A stretch of 51,075 nucleotides of DNA from Cryobacterium sp. (GCF_025463825.1 NZ_JAODBG010000058.1:1-51075); one strand, 5' to 3'. Shown: positions 1-8,558, counted from the first letter of the stretch. The notes: generated by a model from the letters alone, not told the origin. Program-made: numbers and translations.

Positions 1-1082
1 GCTGGAAGATCGCCTTCGCCGCCGGTACCTACGCCATCTGGGGCGGTGTCTACTCCTTCGTCAACGGACCGTACGGTTCGCTGGCCTCGGTGATGACCCG
101 CAACATCAAGGAACGCGCCCAGCTCGCGACCTCCCGCCAGGCCGGTTCGCTCGGCGCCCAGTGGATCTGCGGCATCGCCTTCATCCCGATCATGATGATG
201 CTCGGTGGCATGACCGCCGAGAACTACATGTGGGCTGCCCTCGCCATGGCCGTTCTCGGCATGATCTCCTTCGTGCTCTGCTACCGCGGCACCAAGGAAC
301 ACGTTGTCGTGAACCGCGAAGCCAACCGGGAGAAGACGGGCCTCAAGGACTACGGCCGCGCCGTGCTCACCAACCGCCCGTTGCTCGGCCTCGTGCTGAT
401 GAGCCTGTTCACCATCTCCTCGATGAACGTGAACAACATGATGATGATCTTCTTCGCCCAGTTCAACCTCGGCAACATCGCGCTGATGGCCGTGCTCAAC
501 TTCGTGATGATCGGTGCCTCCATCGTGGGCATCATGTTCATCCCGAAGCTGGTCGTGCGCTTCGGCAAGAAACGCACCGTCATGGTCAGCTTCGCCGTCG
601 CGGTCGTCGCCAACGGCTTGAACTTCATCATCCCGACCAACCTGTGGACGTTCATGATCCTCGTCACCATCGGTTATGTTGCCTTGTCGATCCCGAACGG
701 CATCACCTGGGCGTTCGTCTCCGACACCATCGACTACGGCGAATGGCACACCGGGGTGCGCCGGGAAGGCATGACCTACGCGGCCTTCAGCTTCTCGCGC
801 AAGGTCTCGCAGTCCCTCGCCGCCCTGGTCGGCGCCGGCATGCTGGCCGTCTCCGGCTATGTGGCGCAGGCCGCGACGCAGTCGGATGCGACGTTGCTGG
901 GCATCAAGGCCGTGATGACGCTCTACCCGGCCGTCGCCCTGACCATCGCCGCCATCATCATCTACTTCATCTACAACATGAGCGACGACAAGTACCGTCG
1001 GATCGCCAAGGACCTGAACGAGGGTCGTTGGGAACACGGCGTCATCGGCGAGAGCACCCGCGCCACGCTCGCCATCAAGTAG
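1..1082 (+). CDS. GPH-family sugar:cation symporter (5' end outside window)
   Basis: The frame is open from base 3, so the gene begins upstream of the window; 359 residues are visible. It is a polytopic membrane protein of the glycoside-pentoside-hexuronide:cation symporter family (MelB/XynB-like), which moves sugars with H+ or Na+. What I see: NGPYGSLASVMT near the window edge (a typical GPH loop), several hydrophobic helices, and the family signature DYGEWHTGVRREGMTYAAF around residues 237-255, ending in a charged cytoplasmic tail. A perfect hairpin follows 20 bases after the TAG stop. The next gene is a fumarylacetoacetase-type hydrolase, so a sugar-acid or glycoside pathway is possible, but the substrate cannot be read from the sequence. 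Confidence 0.85.
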   Translation, partial: WKIAFAAGTYAIWGGVYSFVNGPYGSLASVMTRNIKERAQLATSRQAGSLGAQWICGIAFIPIMMMLGGMTAENYMWAALAMAVLGMISFVLCYRGTKEHVVVNREANREKTGLKDYGRAVLTNRPLLGLVLMSLFTISSMNVNNMMMIFFAQFNLGNIALMAVLNFVMIGASIVGIMFIPKLVVRFGKKRTVMVSFAVAVVANGLNFIIPTNLWTFMILVTIGYVALSIPNGITWAFVSDTIDYGEWHTGVRREGMTYAAFSFSRKVSQSLAALVGAGMLAVSGYVAQAATQSDATLLGIKAVMTLYPAVALTIAAIIIYFIYNMSDDKYRRIAKDLNEGRWEHGVIGESTRATLAIK

Positions 1083-1102
1083 TCGAGAAAAGCGCTGTAC
1101 CG

Positions 1103-1127
1103 CAGGGGGCGCCGCTGGCGCCCCCTG
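1103..1127 (+). terminator. Strong hairpin after the symporter gene
   Basis: A perfect 11-bp stem (CAGGGGGCGCC / GGCGCCCCCTG) with a 3-base loop lies 20 bases past the symporter stop and is followed by TTCC rather than a long T run. It probably terminates or attenuates transcription before the FAH gene, which has its own ribosome-binding site (AGGAAA, about 1147-1152). Confidence 0.65.
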
Positions 1128-1159
1128 TTCCATGCCCGGCAACGTCAGGAAAGCAGCTC

Positions 1160-1891
1160 ATGCGTATCGCTCGACTCGAAACACCGACCGGCCCCCGCCA
1201 CGCTGTCGCCGACGGTGACAGCTGGAACGTCATCACCGACCCGTTCGCGGCGCCCCTCGTGTACACCGGGGAGTCCATCCCGGCTGCGGACGCCGTACTG
1301 CTCGCCGCGGTCGACCCGCGGGTGGTGGTCGGCATCGGCCACAACCGGCCGGGCAACCCCCTGCCCATGCAGGCCTGGCACAAATCGGTGCACACCGTCG
1401 CCGGCACCGGTGACGACATCTACGCCGTGCGCCACGTGGGCACCGTGAACATCGAGGGCGAGCTCGCCGTCGTGATCGGCGCCTCAGCCACGAACCTCAC
1501 GCTCGACAACGCCTTCGAGGCCGTGCTCGGCTACACCGTGGCCAACGACGTCACCAACGTCGACCAGTGCCCGATCGACCCGCGCAACTTCCAGGGCAAG
1601 AGCGGCAAGAACTACACCCCGCTCGGCCCGTGGATCGAAACCGAGGTGGCCGACCCGGAGAACGTGGCCACCGAGGTGGTCATCAACGGCGCCGGCGTGG
1701 TCAACTCGGGCTCGTTCAACCTGCCCTCCTCGGTCGCTGCCACGCTCGTCTACGTGACGAAGTGGCTCACCCTCGAGCCCGGTGACGTGGTGCTCACCGG
1801 GGCCCCCGGCACCGACCTGCCCGTGCAGCCGGGCGACACCGTCGACATCACTCTCGCCGGCATCGGCACCCTGAGCAACACCATCGCCTAG
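1160..1891 (+). CDS. Fumarylacetoacetate hydrolase family protein
   Basis: A 243-residue soluble enzyme of the FAH superfamily, which hydrolyses or decarboxylates acylpyruvates and related oxo-acids with a divalent metal. The ATG at 1160 is chosen because AGGAAA lies 8 bases upstream and the frame then starts at the usual N-terminal domain. Family features visible: VNIEGELAVVIG (residues about 97-108) carrying the acidic metal ligands, GYTVANDVTNVD (about 125-136), and GKSGKNYTPLGPWI (about 146-159). The C-terminal half ends in the usual GDTVDITLAGIGTL segment. The length is short but normal for single-domain members. Position between a sugar symporter and a tautomerase suggests a sugar-acid or aromatic catabolic fragment; the exact substrate is unknown. 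Confidence 0.85.
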   Translation: MRIARLETPTGPRHAVADGDSWNVITDPFAAPLVYTGESIPAADAVLLAAVDPRVVVGIGHNRPGNPLPMQAWHKSVHTVAGTGDDIYAVRHVGTVNIEGELAVVIGASATNLTLDNAFEAVLGYTVANDVTNVDQCPIDPRNFQGKSGKNYTPLGPWIETEVADPENVATEVVINGAGVVNSGSFNLPSSVAATLVYVTKWLTLEPGDVVLTGAPGTDLPVQPGDTVDITLAGIGTLSNTIA

Positions 1892-1950
1892 GCTGCTGCC
1901 GCCGGCGCCTTGCCCGCCCAGTCAGCGGGCGACGACACTAAGGAGCACAC

Positions 1951-2184
1951 ATGCCCAACTTCACCGTTCAACTACTCGCGGGCCGCGACATCAACCAGCG
2001 CCGAGCCTTTGTTCAGGACGTCACCGAGAGCGCCGTTCTGACCCTGGGTGCGCGCCGGGGCGACGTCCGGATCGTTTTTGAGGAAATCACGCCGGACATC
2101 GTCGCGAACGGCGGCGTCCTCGCCAGCGAAGACCAGAGCCGCGCAGAGGTCGTCAATCGTCTCGTCCCCGCAGTCACCGCATAG
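1951..2184 (+). CDS. 4-oxalocrotonate tautomerase-like protein
   Basis: A 77-residue member of the tautomerase superfamily. The initiator Met is followed directly by Pro (MPNFTVQLLAGRD), the N-terminal proline that acts as general base after Met removal. The rest follows the beta-alpha-beta pattern, with VRIVFEEITPD as the second strand region. AAGGAG at about 1940 supports the start. It sits 59 bases after the FAH-family gene on the same strand; tautomerase plus FAH-type hydrolase is a common pairing in meta-cleavage and oxo-acid degradation. A bidirectional terminator follows. The function is inferred from family and context only. Confidence 0.8.
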   Translation: MPNFTVQLLAGRDINQRRAFVQDVTESAVLTLGARRGDVRIVFEEITPDIVANGGVLASEDQSRAEVVNRLVPAVTA

Positions 2185-2220
2185 CACCCAGCCCGGCCGG
2201 TCGCCTCGCGAGTTGCGGGC

Positions 2221-2253
2221 AAATGCCCCTTCAGTGTTGCTGAAGGGGCATTT
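2221..2253. terminator. Bidirectional terminator between convergent genes
   Basis: A perfect 14-bp inverted repeat (AAATGCCCCTTCAG / CTGAAGGGGCATTT) with a 5-base loop. It has A on the left and T on the right, so it can work as an intrinsic terminator for both the tautomerase gene and the convergent azt genes. Confidence 0.9.
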
Positions 2254-2274
2254 GTCGGCAATCCGGTGCGGGAG

Positions 2275-3501
2275 TCAGCCGGTGACGACGGCGATCTCGT
2301 TCGGGGTGCCGGGCAGCCCGGCAGAGGCGGTGACCTTGCCGGTGGCCACGTCGACGGCGAAGACCGAGTCGGTGGCCGGTTCGGTCACGTAGGCGGTGCC
2401 GCCCACGACGGTGAACGCGGGGTGCGCGTCCTGCCATTCGGCCGGGCCCTCCCAGGCGGAGATGACCGGGAAGGAGTCGGTCAGTTCGCCGGTCTCGGGG
2501 TCCATCGCGTGCAGCGCGCCGTCGGTGCCGAGGATGAGTGCTCCGTCATCCGCGGTGCGGGCCACGTCGCGCCAGGTGTACTGGATGCCGTCGGGCAGGT
2601 CGATGACCTCGGCCGTCTTGGCAACGGTGTCCACGAGCAGGATCTCGCTGAGCAGGCTGCCCTCGGAGTCGGGGTTGGAGTTGTAGTCGCCGACGGCGAT
2701 GGTGGACGTCTCGGTGACGTAGGCGTTACCGGTGCGGCCGTAGGCATCCGGAGCGGTGATCTTGGTGATCTCGCCCTGGTCGTAGAGGAGCACGCCGTTG
2801 CTGCAGCCGAACATCGAGACCTCGTTGGCGGCTGCGCCCTCTCCGTGCACCGATGGGCAGTCGTCATTGCGGTCGATCTCTTCACGGTCGGCGTTCAGAA
2901 CGCGGATGCCGGTGCGGGCTTCTTCAGTGCCCACGGTGGTGAGCAGGGTGCCGTCTTCGAGCTCGATCGAGACGCCGTGGTGGGCGGCCTCGGCCGGGAT
3001 GACCTCGGTCTGGGGCAGCGTGTCGGGGGAGGCGAGCAGGGCGGCGGTCTCATAAATGGTGGTGTCACCGGTGCCATCGGCGTAGAGGATCGTCTTGTCG
3101 CCGTGCTTGACCACGTGGCCGGCGGCCGGAGCATCCAAGACCAGGTCGGTCAGGACCGGCTCGGCGGTCTCGGAGACGCCGTCGGCGGTCCAGGTGCCGG
3201 TGTCGAGCACGCGGAATCCGTCGGCGGTGGTGACGAGCACGTGGCGGCCGTCGCCGGCGGTGTTCACCCGGTTGAAGCCGGCCAGGGGCAGGTCGGCTTC
3301 GAGATCGAGGGTCGTACCGTCCAGAACGAGCAGGCCCCCGTCGTAGGTGAGGGAGACCCGCGGGGTGGCGGCGGCAGCGGGGCTGGTGCTGCCGGTCGGG
3401 GTCTCGTCGGCAGGGGCGCAGGCCGAGAGGAGCAGGGCCGAGGCGGCGATGATCGCCGCGAATGCGGTGGTGCGGTGCTGTGTTTTCATCTTTTCTTTCA
3501 T
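2275..3501 (-). CDS. aztD: Zinc metallochaperone AztD-like lipoprotein
   Basis: A 408-residue exported lipoprotein. The N-terminus has basic residues, a hydrophobic stretch and the lipobox LLSAC (Cys at about residue 28), then a low-complexity linker rich in A/T/P/S. The rest is built of beta-propeller-like repeats. The pair CPSVHG (about 237) and FGC (about 253) with WEGPAEWQDAHPAF near the C-terminus fits AztD, the extracytoplasmic zinc chaperone that hands metal to AztC. It is the last gene of the leftward azt set, starting 17 bases after the aztC reading frame ends. Met1 (3501) or Met5 (3489) may be the true start. It lacks the DHxxHxH loop present in its upstream paralogue. Confidence 0.75.
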   Translation of the reverse strand: MKEKMKTQHRTTAFAAIIAASALLLSACAPADETPTGSTSPAAAATPRVSLTYDGGLLVLDGTTLDLEADLPLAGFNRVNTAGDGRHVLVTTADGFRVLDTGTWTADGVSETAEPVLTDLVLDAPAAGHVVKHGDKTILYADGTGDTTIYETAALLASPDTLPQTEVIPAEAAHHGVSIELEDGTLLTTVGTEEARTGIRVLNADREEIDRNDDCPSVHGEGAAANEVSMFGCSNGVLLYDQGEITKITAPDAYGRTGNAYVTETSTIAVGDYNSNPDSEGSLLSEILLVDTVAKTAEVIDLPDGIQYTWRDVARTADDGALILGTDGALHAMDPETGELTDSFPVISAWEGPAEWQDAHPAFTVVGGTAYVTEPATDSVFAVDVATGKVTASAGLPGTPNEIAVVTG

Positions 3502-3518
3502 GGTGAGGAGGCCTTCCG

Positions 3519-4475
3519 TCAGGGAGAGAGCCCGGTGGTGATGCGTTCGGTGTTGCTGCGCATCATGGTGAGGTAGGTGTCGGCGTCGCCGCCTGCTTCG
3601 CTGAGTGACTCGGTGAAGAGCTCAACCACGGCCACGTCCAGGCCGGCCTCGTCGGCCAGAACCTGCACGAGCCGGTCGGGTTGGGAGGACTAAGCGAAGA
3701 TCGTGGGCACGCCGGCCGTGTCGATGGCGTCGACGAGGCTGCGCAGGTCGGATGCGCTCGGAGCGGCGAGCGTGGACCCGCCCGGGATGACGGCGCCCAC
3801 CACGGTGAAGTCGAACCTGTCGGCGAGGTAACCGAAGACGTGGTGGTTCGTGACCAGGTTGCGTCGTTCGGCGCGAATTCCCGCGAACCGGTCGGTCATC
3901 TCCGTGTCCAGGGCTTCGAGCTCGGCGGTGTAGGCCGCGGCGGACTGGTCGATGGCGCCGGTGTCGACGCCGGCGACCTCGTCCCGGACGGCTCCGGTGA
4001 CGGCCGCCACGACGTCGAGCATCCGCTCCGGATCGGTCCAGAAGTGCGGGTCGTCTGCACCGGTGTCCGACGCGGTGGAGGTGTAGGCGAGCGTCTCGAT
4101 GATTTCGCCGGCGGCAAGCATCGGCACGCCGGCATCGGTGGCGCTATCGAGCTGCTTCTGCAGACCCTCCTCGGGGCCGAGCCCGTTGGAGATCACCAGG
4201 TCTGCGGAAAGGATCCGGGCCGCTTCCTGCGCGGAGATCTCGAACGAGTGCGGATCGGAGTTCGGCCGCATCAGGGTCATCACCTCGACCTGGTCGCCGA
4301 CGATGTTCTCCACCACGTCGCCGAGGATGTTTGTGGTCACGACGATGAGCGGGCGATCGGCGGTGGCGGGCGTGCAGCCGGCCCGGGCGCCGAGGCCGAG
4401 GGCCAGGGTGAGCGCAAGACTGCGGTTCCGGTGACTGGGGGTGCGGCGGGAGCTCGGGGCGCGCATCCGGGTCAC
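3519..4475 (-). pseudogene. aztC: Zinc ABC transporter binding protein AztC, interrupted by an in-frame TAG
   Basis: The frame reads as a complete ZnuA/TroA-type (cluster A-I) zinc-binding protein of about 318 codons except for TAG at 3690-3692 after VPTIFA. The first 261 residues carry a signal sequence and His ligands in SDPHSFE, DDPHFW and TNHHVFGYL. After TAG the same frame continues for 57 sense codons with the expected C-terminus: SSQPDRL, VVELFTESL, GGDADTYLTMMRSN, then TGA at 3519. The Asp in GGDADTY matches the family's fourth metal ligand, so a protein ending at TAG should not hold zinc normally. Homologues usually have Glu at this spot, so GAG to TAG is the simplest event. It starts at GTG (4475), overlapping the previous stop by 4 bases; ATG at 4466 is an alternative. 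Confidence 0.8.
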
Positions 4476-5764
4476 CGACCCGTCTCGACGAGGAAGCGGG
4501 GTCTGCCGTCGATGGGGAAGGTGCGGGCCAGGCGCGCGGAGTCGGCGAAGTCGATCTCGTAGACCTCGCCCTCTGCCGGCGCGTTGAGGTAGGCCCGGTT
4601 GGTGTCCACGGTGAGCGTGACACCGTCGGGCAGAGCGCTGCCCGACCCGCCGCCGGGCGCGCCGTCGGCCAGGGTGGCGGCCAGGAGCGGCTCGGTGGCG
4701 GCGGTGGTGGCGCCGCTTTCTGCGTCGAACACGAGTACCCGTCCGTCGCGGGTGAGGGCCACGACATTCTGGTCGGGGTCATCGACGGCGGCCACCTGCG
4801 CCAGGGCTGTGTCGGTGGAAAGGAGCGTCCAGGTGCGCTCGCGCGTGTCGAGCAGCCAGGCCCCTCGGTCGCCGGCGACGGCGGCCACGGTGGGCCGGCC
4901 GGCGCGGTTGTCGAAGGACATCGCCCGGTCCGTCGTCGCTATGCCGGCGGGGTAGGGGATGCGCTCGAACTCGACCTGGACGTCGGGGGCGGGCAGGCCT
5001 GCGGCGGTGGCGAGCACGGCCCCGTCGGCGCAGCCGAACACCACGCCGACCCGGGTGGTGATGGTGCCGGCCGGGTCAAGGCACTCGATGGCTTCGCCGG
5101 CGACGACGTCACCGGTGGCGTCGAGAACCTGCAGGGCCGAGGCGCCGTTGCCGGTGCTGGTGGTGATGACGCGGTCACCGAACGGGACCAGCAGGCCGGC
5201 GCCGGGCTCACCGCTCACCCGGCCGAGTTCGGTGACGATGCCGTCGCCGAGGGCGCCGTGGTTGAGGATGACGCCCGTGCCGGAGTCGGCGAACCGCACC
5301 GTCGTGAGCGAGCCGCCGCCGGAGACGGCGCCGGGTCCCGCATCCGTCACGGTGCCCGCGACGCCGGGGGTGCCGCGGTAGTAGTGCTGGTGGTCGTCGT
5401 GGTCGACGGTCCACACGCCGGTGTCGACGATGGTGACGGTGCCCGTGTCGGCCGCGGAGGCGAACAGGTAACGGCCGTCGGTGGCGACCGAGCTGACCCC
5501 GTCGACGGTGGCGATGGTCTCCGTGGCGCCGCCCTGCAAATCGAGCACTGCCACCTCACCGGTGGGGTTCACGGTGGCCAGGTGCAGCTGTGGTTCGGCG
5601 GCCTCGGTCGCGCCCTCGACGTAGCCGTGCGGCACGGCGTCGTCGGTGGCGTCGGGGGAAGCGGAGGGGTTGGCTGCCGGGCCGGCGCAACCGGCGAGGA
5701 GGGCACCCGTCGCTGCGAGGGCGGCGAAAGCGGGACGGGGAAAGTGGGACTTAGGGGAATTCAC
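4472..5764 (-). CDS. AztD-like zinc chaperone paralogue with His-rich loop
   Basis: A 430-residue lipoprotein with lipobox LLAGC (Cys at about 26) and repeated beta-propeller-like blades. It carries a clear metal-binding loop, DHDDHQHYYRGTP (about residues 124-136), and a Cys pair (ECLDP, FGCADG) as in AztD. It is translationally coupled on both sides: its GTG start overlaps the truncated aztB stop (GTGA) and its TGA overlaps the aztC start (GTGA). The proposed role is periplasmic zinc capture and delivery to AztC. The window therefore encodes two AztD-type proteins, and the His-rich one may be the main zinc holder. The assignment rests on motifs and operon position. Confidence 0.7.
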   Translation of the reverse strand: MNSPKSHFPRPAFAALAATGALLAGCAGPAANPSASPDATDDAVPHGYVEGATEAAEPQLHLATVNPTGEVAVLDLQGGATETIATVDGVSSVATDGRYLFASAADTGTVTIVDTGVWTVDHDDHQHYYRGTPGVAGTVTDAGPGAVSGGGSLTTVRFADSGTGVILNHGALGDGIVTELGRVSGEPGAGLLVPFGDRVITTSTGNGASALQVLDATGDVVAGEAIECLDPAGTITTRVGVVFGCADGAVLATAAGLPAPDVQVEFERIPYPAGIATTDRAMSFDNRAGRPTVAAVAGDRGAWLLDTRERTWTLLSTDTALAQVAAVDDPDQNVVALTRDGRVLVFDAESGATTAATEPLLAATLADGAPGGGSGSALPDGVTLTVDTNRAYLNAPAEGEVYEIDFADSARLARTFPIDGRPRFLVETGR

Positions 5765-6189
5765 TGACGACTTTCTGGGCTGGAGCGGATGCTGCGGAAA
5801 CCAAAGCGGACGTCACCGAACAGGATCGCGGTGAGGTCGGTGGCGAAACTGCCAGAGTGCGAGACGATGATCACCCCGAGGGCGAGCATTCCCACGAACA
5901 GCAACCCGATGCTCGTGTCGTGGGAGAGCCGGCCCCGCCGGGTGATGCGCCCCACCCCGAGGCTCATCGCCATGGCGCTCACGGCCGCGCCCAGGATCAC
6001 GGGCAGGCCCAGCAGGGACGCCAGGGCCACGCCCGGCAACATGCCGTGCGCCATCGCCTCACCGAGGAACGCCATGCCGCGCACGACCACCCAGGTGCCC
6101 ACGACGGCGCAGAGGGCGGCCACGAGCACGCCGCCGAGCAGGGCGCGGAGCATGAAATCCGCGGTGAGCGGGTCGGTCAGCCAGGTCAT
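5761..6189 (-). pseudogene. aztB: Zinc ABC permease AztB, C-terminal half missing
   Basis: 142 residues of an ABC-3 family (ZnuB/MntB-like) permease. Residues 1-125 match the family well: FLGEAMAHGMLPGVALA, LSHDTSIGLLFVGMLALGV, then ILFGDV. Full-length members have about 270-290 residues and more membrane helices after this point. Here the frame runs into about 16 unrelated residues and stops at a TGA that overlaps the next gene by 4 bases. No remnant of the missing half is visible in any frame, so an internal deletion is likely. The ATG at 6189 lies beside a Zur-like box shared with aztA. The product is unlikely to form a working channel. Confidence 0.75.
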
Positions 6190-6204
6190 GGAAGCGACCC
6201 TAAC

Positions 6205-6219
6205 TGATAACGGTTCTCA
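6205..6219. promoter_or_regulatory. Zur/Fur-type operator between aztB and aztA
   Basis: TGATAACGGTTCTCA is a 15-bp near-palindrome (TGAnAACnGTTnTCA) in the 49-bp gap between the divergent aztB and aztA starts. It matches the general shape of actinobacterial Zur boxes. By position it would control both arms in response to zinc. This is inferred from sequence and context; no Zur gene is in the window. Confidence 0.7.
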
Positions 6220-6238
6220 TTCTTGATAAGCTGGCGCC

Positions 6239-6913
6239 ATGCAGTCGACCCAGAACGAGCCTCAGAACCGCGGAATTCCGGCCCCGATCACCCTCCGGCA
6301 GATCCGGGTGAATCACGGCCCGGCGGTGGCACTGGACGGCGTGTCCGCCGTTGTCGAGGCCGGCCGGGTGACCGCCCTTGCGGGAGCGAACGGGTCGGGC
6401 AAGTCCACCTTGCTCGGCGTCGCGGCGGGCATCCAGCCGGTGCAGGGCGGCGAGCGGATGCTGGCGGCACACGTGAGCATCGCCCTGGTGGTGCAGCGTG
6501 GCGCTGCGCCCGACACGTTGCCGCTGACGGTGCGTGACGCCGTGAACATGGGCCGGTGGGCCGCCCGCGGCATGTGGCGGCCGCTCAGCCGCGCCGACCG
6601 GGTGATCGTAGCGGAGAGCATCGCGGCGCTCGGCCTCGAGGGGCTGGAGCGCCGGGCGTTGGGGGAGTTGTCCGGCGGGCAACGGCAGCGCGCGCTGGTG
6701 GCCCAGGGCCTGGCCCGCCGCGCCGACGTGCTGCTGCTCGACGAACCCGCCGCCGGGCTCGACGGTGAGGCGCTCCTGCTGATCGACCTGGCCATCCGCC
6801 GGGAGGCCGCCCGCGGTGCCGCGGTGCTCTGCGCCACCCATGATCCCGAGGTGGTCCGGCGGGCCGACCGGGTGATCCGGCTGGCGGCCGGGCGGGTGGT
6901 CGCCGCCGCCTGA
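6239..6913 (+). CDS. aztA: Zinc ABC transporter ATP-binding protein AztA
   Basis: A 224-residue cytoplasmic ABC ATPase that would power zinc import through AztB. All key motifs are intact: Walker A GANGSGKST (about 54-62), Q-loop region VVQRG, signature LSGGQRQR (about 144-151), Walker B VLLLDEP with D-loop AAGLD (about 164-175), and the switch His in CATHD. It is transcribed divergently from aztB across the Zur-like box. The ATPase appears intact while its permease is truncated and its binding protein is stop-interrupted, so it may be orphaned or may serve another permease. Confidence 0.8.
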   Translation: MQSTQNEPQNRGIPAPITLRQIRVNHGPAVALDGVSAVVEAGRVTALAGANGSGKSTLLGVAAGIQPVQGGERMLAAHVSIALVVQRGAAPDTLPLTVRDAVNMGRWAARGMWRPLSRADRVIVAESIAALGLEGLERRALGELSGGQRQRALVAQGLARRADVLLLDEPAAGLDGEALLLIDLAIRREAARGAAVLCATHDPEVVRRADRVIRLAAGRVVAAA

Positions 6914-6925
6914 TTCACCGAGGCG

Positions 6926-7309
6926 TCAGCCGGCCTTACTCCACGCTTCGCGCAGGCAATCGAAGACCTCGTCGTCGAGTTCTTCGGCGCGCCGCAGCTC
7001 GAGGTGGTGCATGAAGTGGTTGAGGGTGGGCTCCGCCACCTCCTTCCACCGGGGCGAGGTGTCGAACCGGTCCAAGTCGATCGAGAGCACCAGCGGGGCC
7101 ACCGCGCCGGAGAGGTACTGGCCGGGCAGCCAGGTCCACGCGAACGAGCGGAGGCGGCGGAACGCGATCTGGCTCTTCGTCACCCGCATCTCGGTCTCAC
7201 CGATCGAGAGGATCCTCGAGCGCACCGTGTCGAAGAGCACCGGAGCCAGCGGATCGCACCCCTCGAAGAACTCCTCGAGGGGAATGGTTTTCGCCAGTGC
7301 TGCGGTCAT
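6926..7309 (-). CDS. DUF5655-type protein
   Basis: A 127-residue soluble protein. The open frame extends further upstream, but the ATG at 7309 (MTAALAKTIPLEEFF) starts the conserved part; the longer N-terminus is low-complexity. The segments MRVTKSQIAFRR, FAWTWLPGQYL and PLVLSIDLDR, and the closing HHLELR, resemble the DUF5655 domain of actinobacterial proteins of unknown function. It converges on aztA with only 12 bases between the stops. No catalytic motif is evident to me. Confidence 0.65.
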   Translation of the reverse strand: MTAALAKTIPLEEFFEGCDPLAPVLFDTVRSRILSIGETEMRVTKSQIAFRRLRSFAWTWLPGQYLSGAVAPLVLSIDLDRFDTSPRWKEVAEPTLNHFMHHLELRRAEELDDEVFDCLREAWSKAG

Positions 7310-7422
7310 GTGCGCCACGGTAGTCCCGTCTGCCGATTCCTGCCCGACCGGAGTATTTTGGGCGGCTGCGGACCGGGGGACCCGCGCATCCGGCGCTTTC
7401 ACGAACCGAGGAAACACCCGCC

Positions 7423-8558
7423 ATGTTGCGAAAACTGGGCGTGAGCGTCGCCCGCCACCGCCTCCTCTCCCTGCTGTGCTGGTTGCTGGCGCTCGCCGCC
7501 TGTGTAACCACGGCCCTGCTGGTGCTCGTGCCGGCGCTGCTCGGCTACCTCGGCGAACGGTTGCTGCAGCCCGGCCTGCTCACGCGCATCCCCGGCGTGG
7601 GGCGCTGGCTCACCCGGTTCGGCGACATCGCCCCGGACGAGGGGGTCTTCTCCAAACTGGCCCGCGGGGTGCAGCGCGCCCCGGCGCTCGTCACGCTAGC
7701 CGGCACCGCCGTGCTGCTTGTGCTGGGTAGCCCGGTGCTCGCGATGACGGTGTCGAACAGCGCCGCCGACGCCATTCCGCGCTCGTCCACCCAGTACGAC
7801 TTCCTCAGCACGCTCACCGAGGAATTCCCGCTGGCGACCGCGCCCCGGGTACAACTGGTGTCCGGCAGCGACGAGGCCGCCGCGGCCGCGTGGGCCGCCG
7901 ACGTCGCCGGCCTGCCGGGCGTGACGGATGCCGCCGCTCCCGTCGACGTGAACGGCTACTGGGTGTCCACGGTCACCGTCGACCCCCACCAGGGGCCCGA
8001 TGTGGTGCGGGAGATCCGCTGCTGTTCCTGATGACCGGGTCGGTGGTCATCCCAGTCACCGCCCTGGTGATCAGCGCAATTTCGTTGGGCGCCGCGGCGG
8101 GCGTGCTGGTCTGGGGCTTCCAGGAGGGTAACCTCTCCGGCCCGCTCGATTTCGACGCTGCCACCGTCGCCGGCGTCGACGCGCTGGTGCTCACCCTCGT
8201 GCTTACCTTCGGCTTCGGCCTGGCCATGGACTACGAGATGTTCCTGCTCGCCCGCATCAAGGAGCACCACGACCGCGGCGAGAGCACCCGGCTGGCCATC
8301 GAGACCGGGCTGCAGAGCTCGGGCCGCATCATCACCTCCGCCGCGTTGATCATCGTGCTGGTCTTCGCGGGTTTCGCCACCGGTGAGCTGATGCAGATGA
8401 AGCAGATCGGTACCGCTCTGGCCGTGGCGGTGTTGCTGGATGCGACCCTGGTGCGCGTGATCCTGGTGCCGGCGGTGCTCACCTCCCTCGAGCGCACCCT
8501 CTGGTGGGCCCCGCGCTGGACCGCCCCGCTGCACGCCCGTTTCGGCCTCAGCGAGTAG
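7423..8558 (+). pseudogene. MMPL-family transporter with internal deletions and a frameshift
   Basis: Two frames together resemble an RND/MMPL membrane protein that has lost large pieces. Frame A (7423-8031) starts with a normal first transmembrane helix but jumps at about residue 35 into VPALLGYLGERL, a segment normally hundreds of residues later. It continues with the second periplasmic region (SNSAADAIPRSSTQYDFL) up to VVREIR, then hits TGA. Frame B takes over near 8018 with LLFLMTGSVVIPVTALVISA and runs to the end through FGLAMDYEMFLLARIKEH, the conserved MMPL helix. Full-length members exceed 700 residues; here about 375 remain. At least two deletions are needed, one of them frame-shifting. 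It is almost certainly non-functional. Confidence 0.8.

Noticed and set aside
2266..3576. Long plus-strand frame opposite the AztD gene
   Set aside because: Its translation is low-complexity Gly/Val/Asp/Arg-rich, typical of a shadow frame in high-GC DNA, while the minus strand has a lipobox and propeller repeats.
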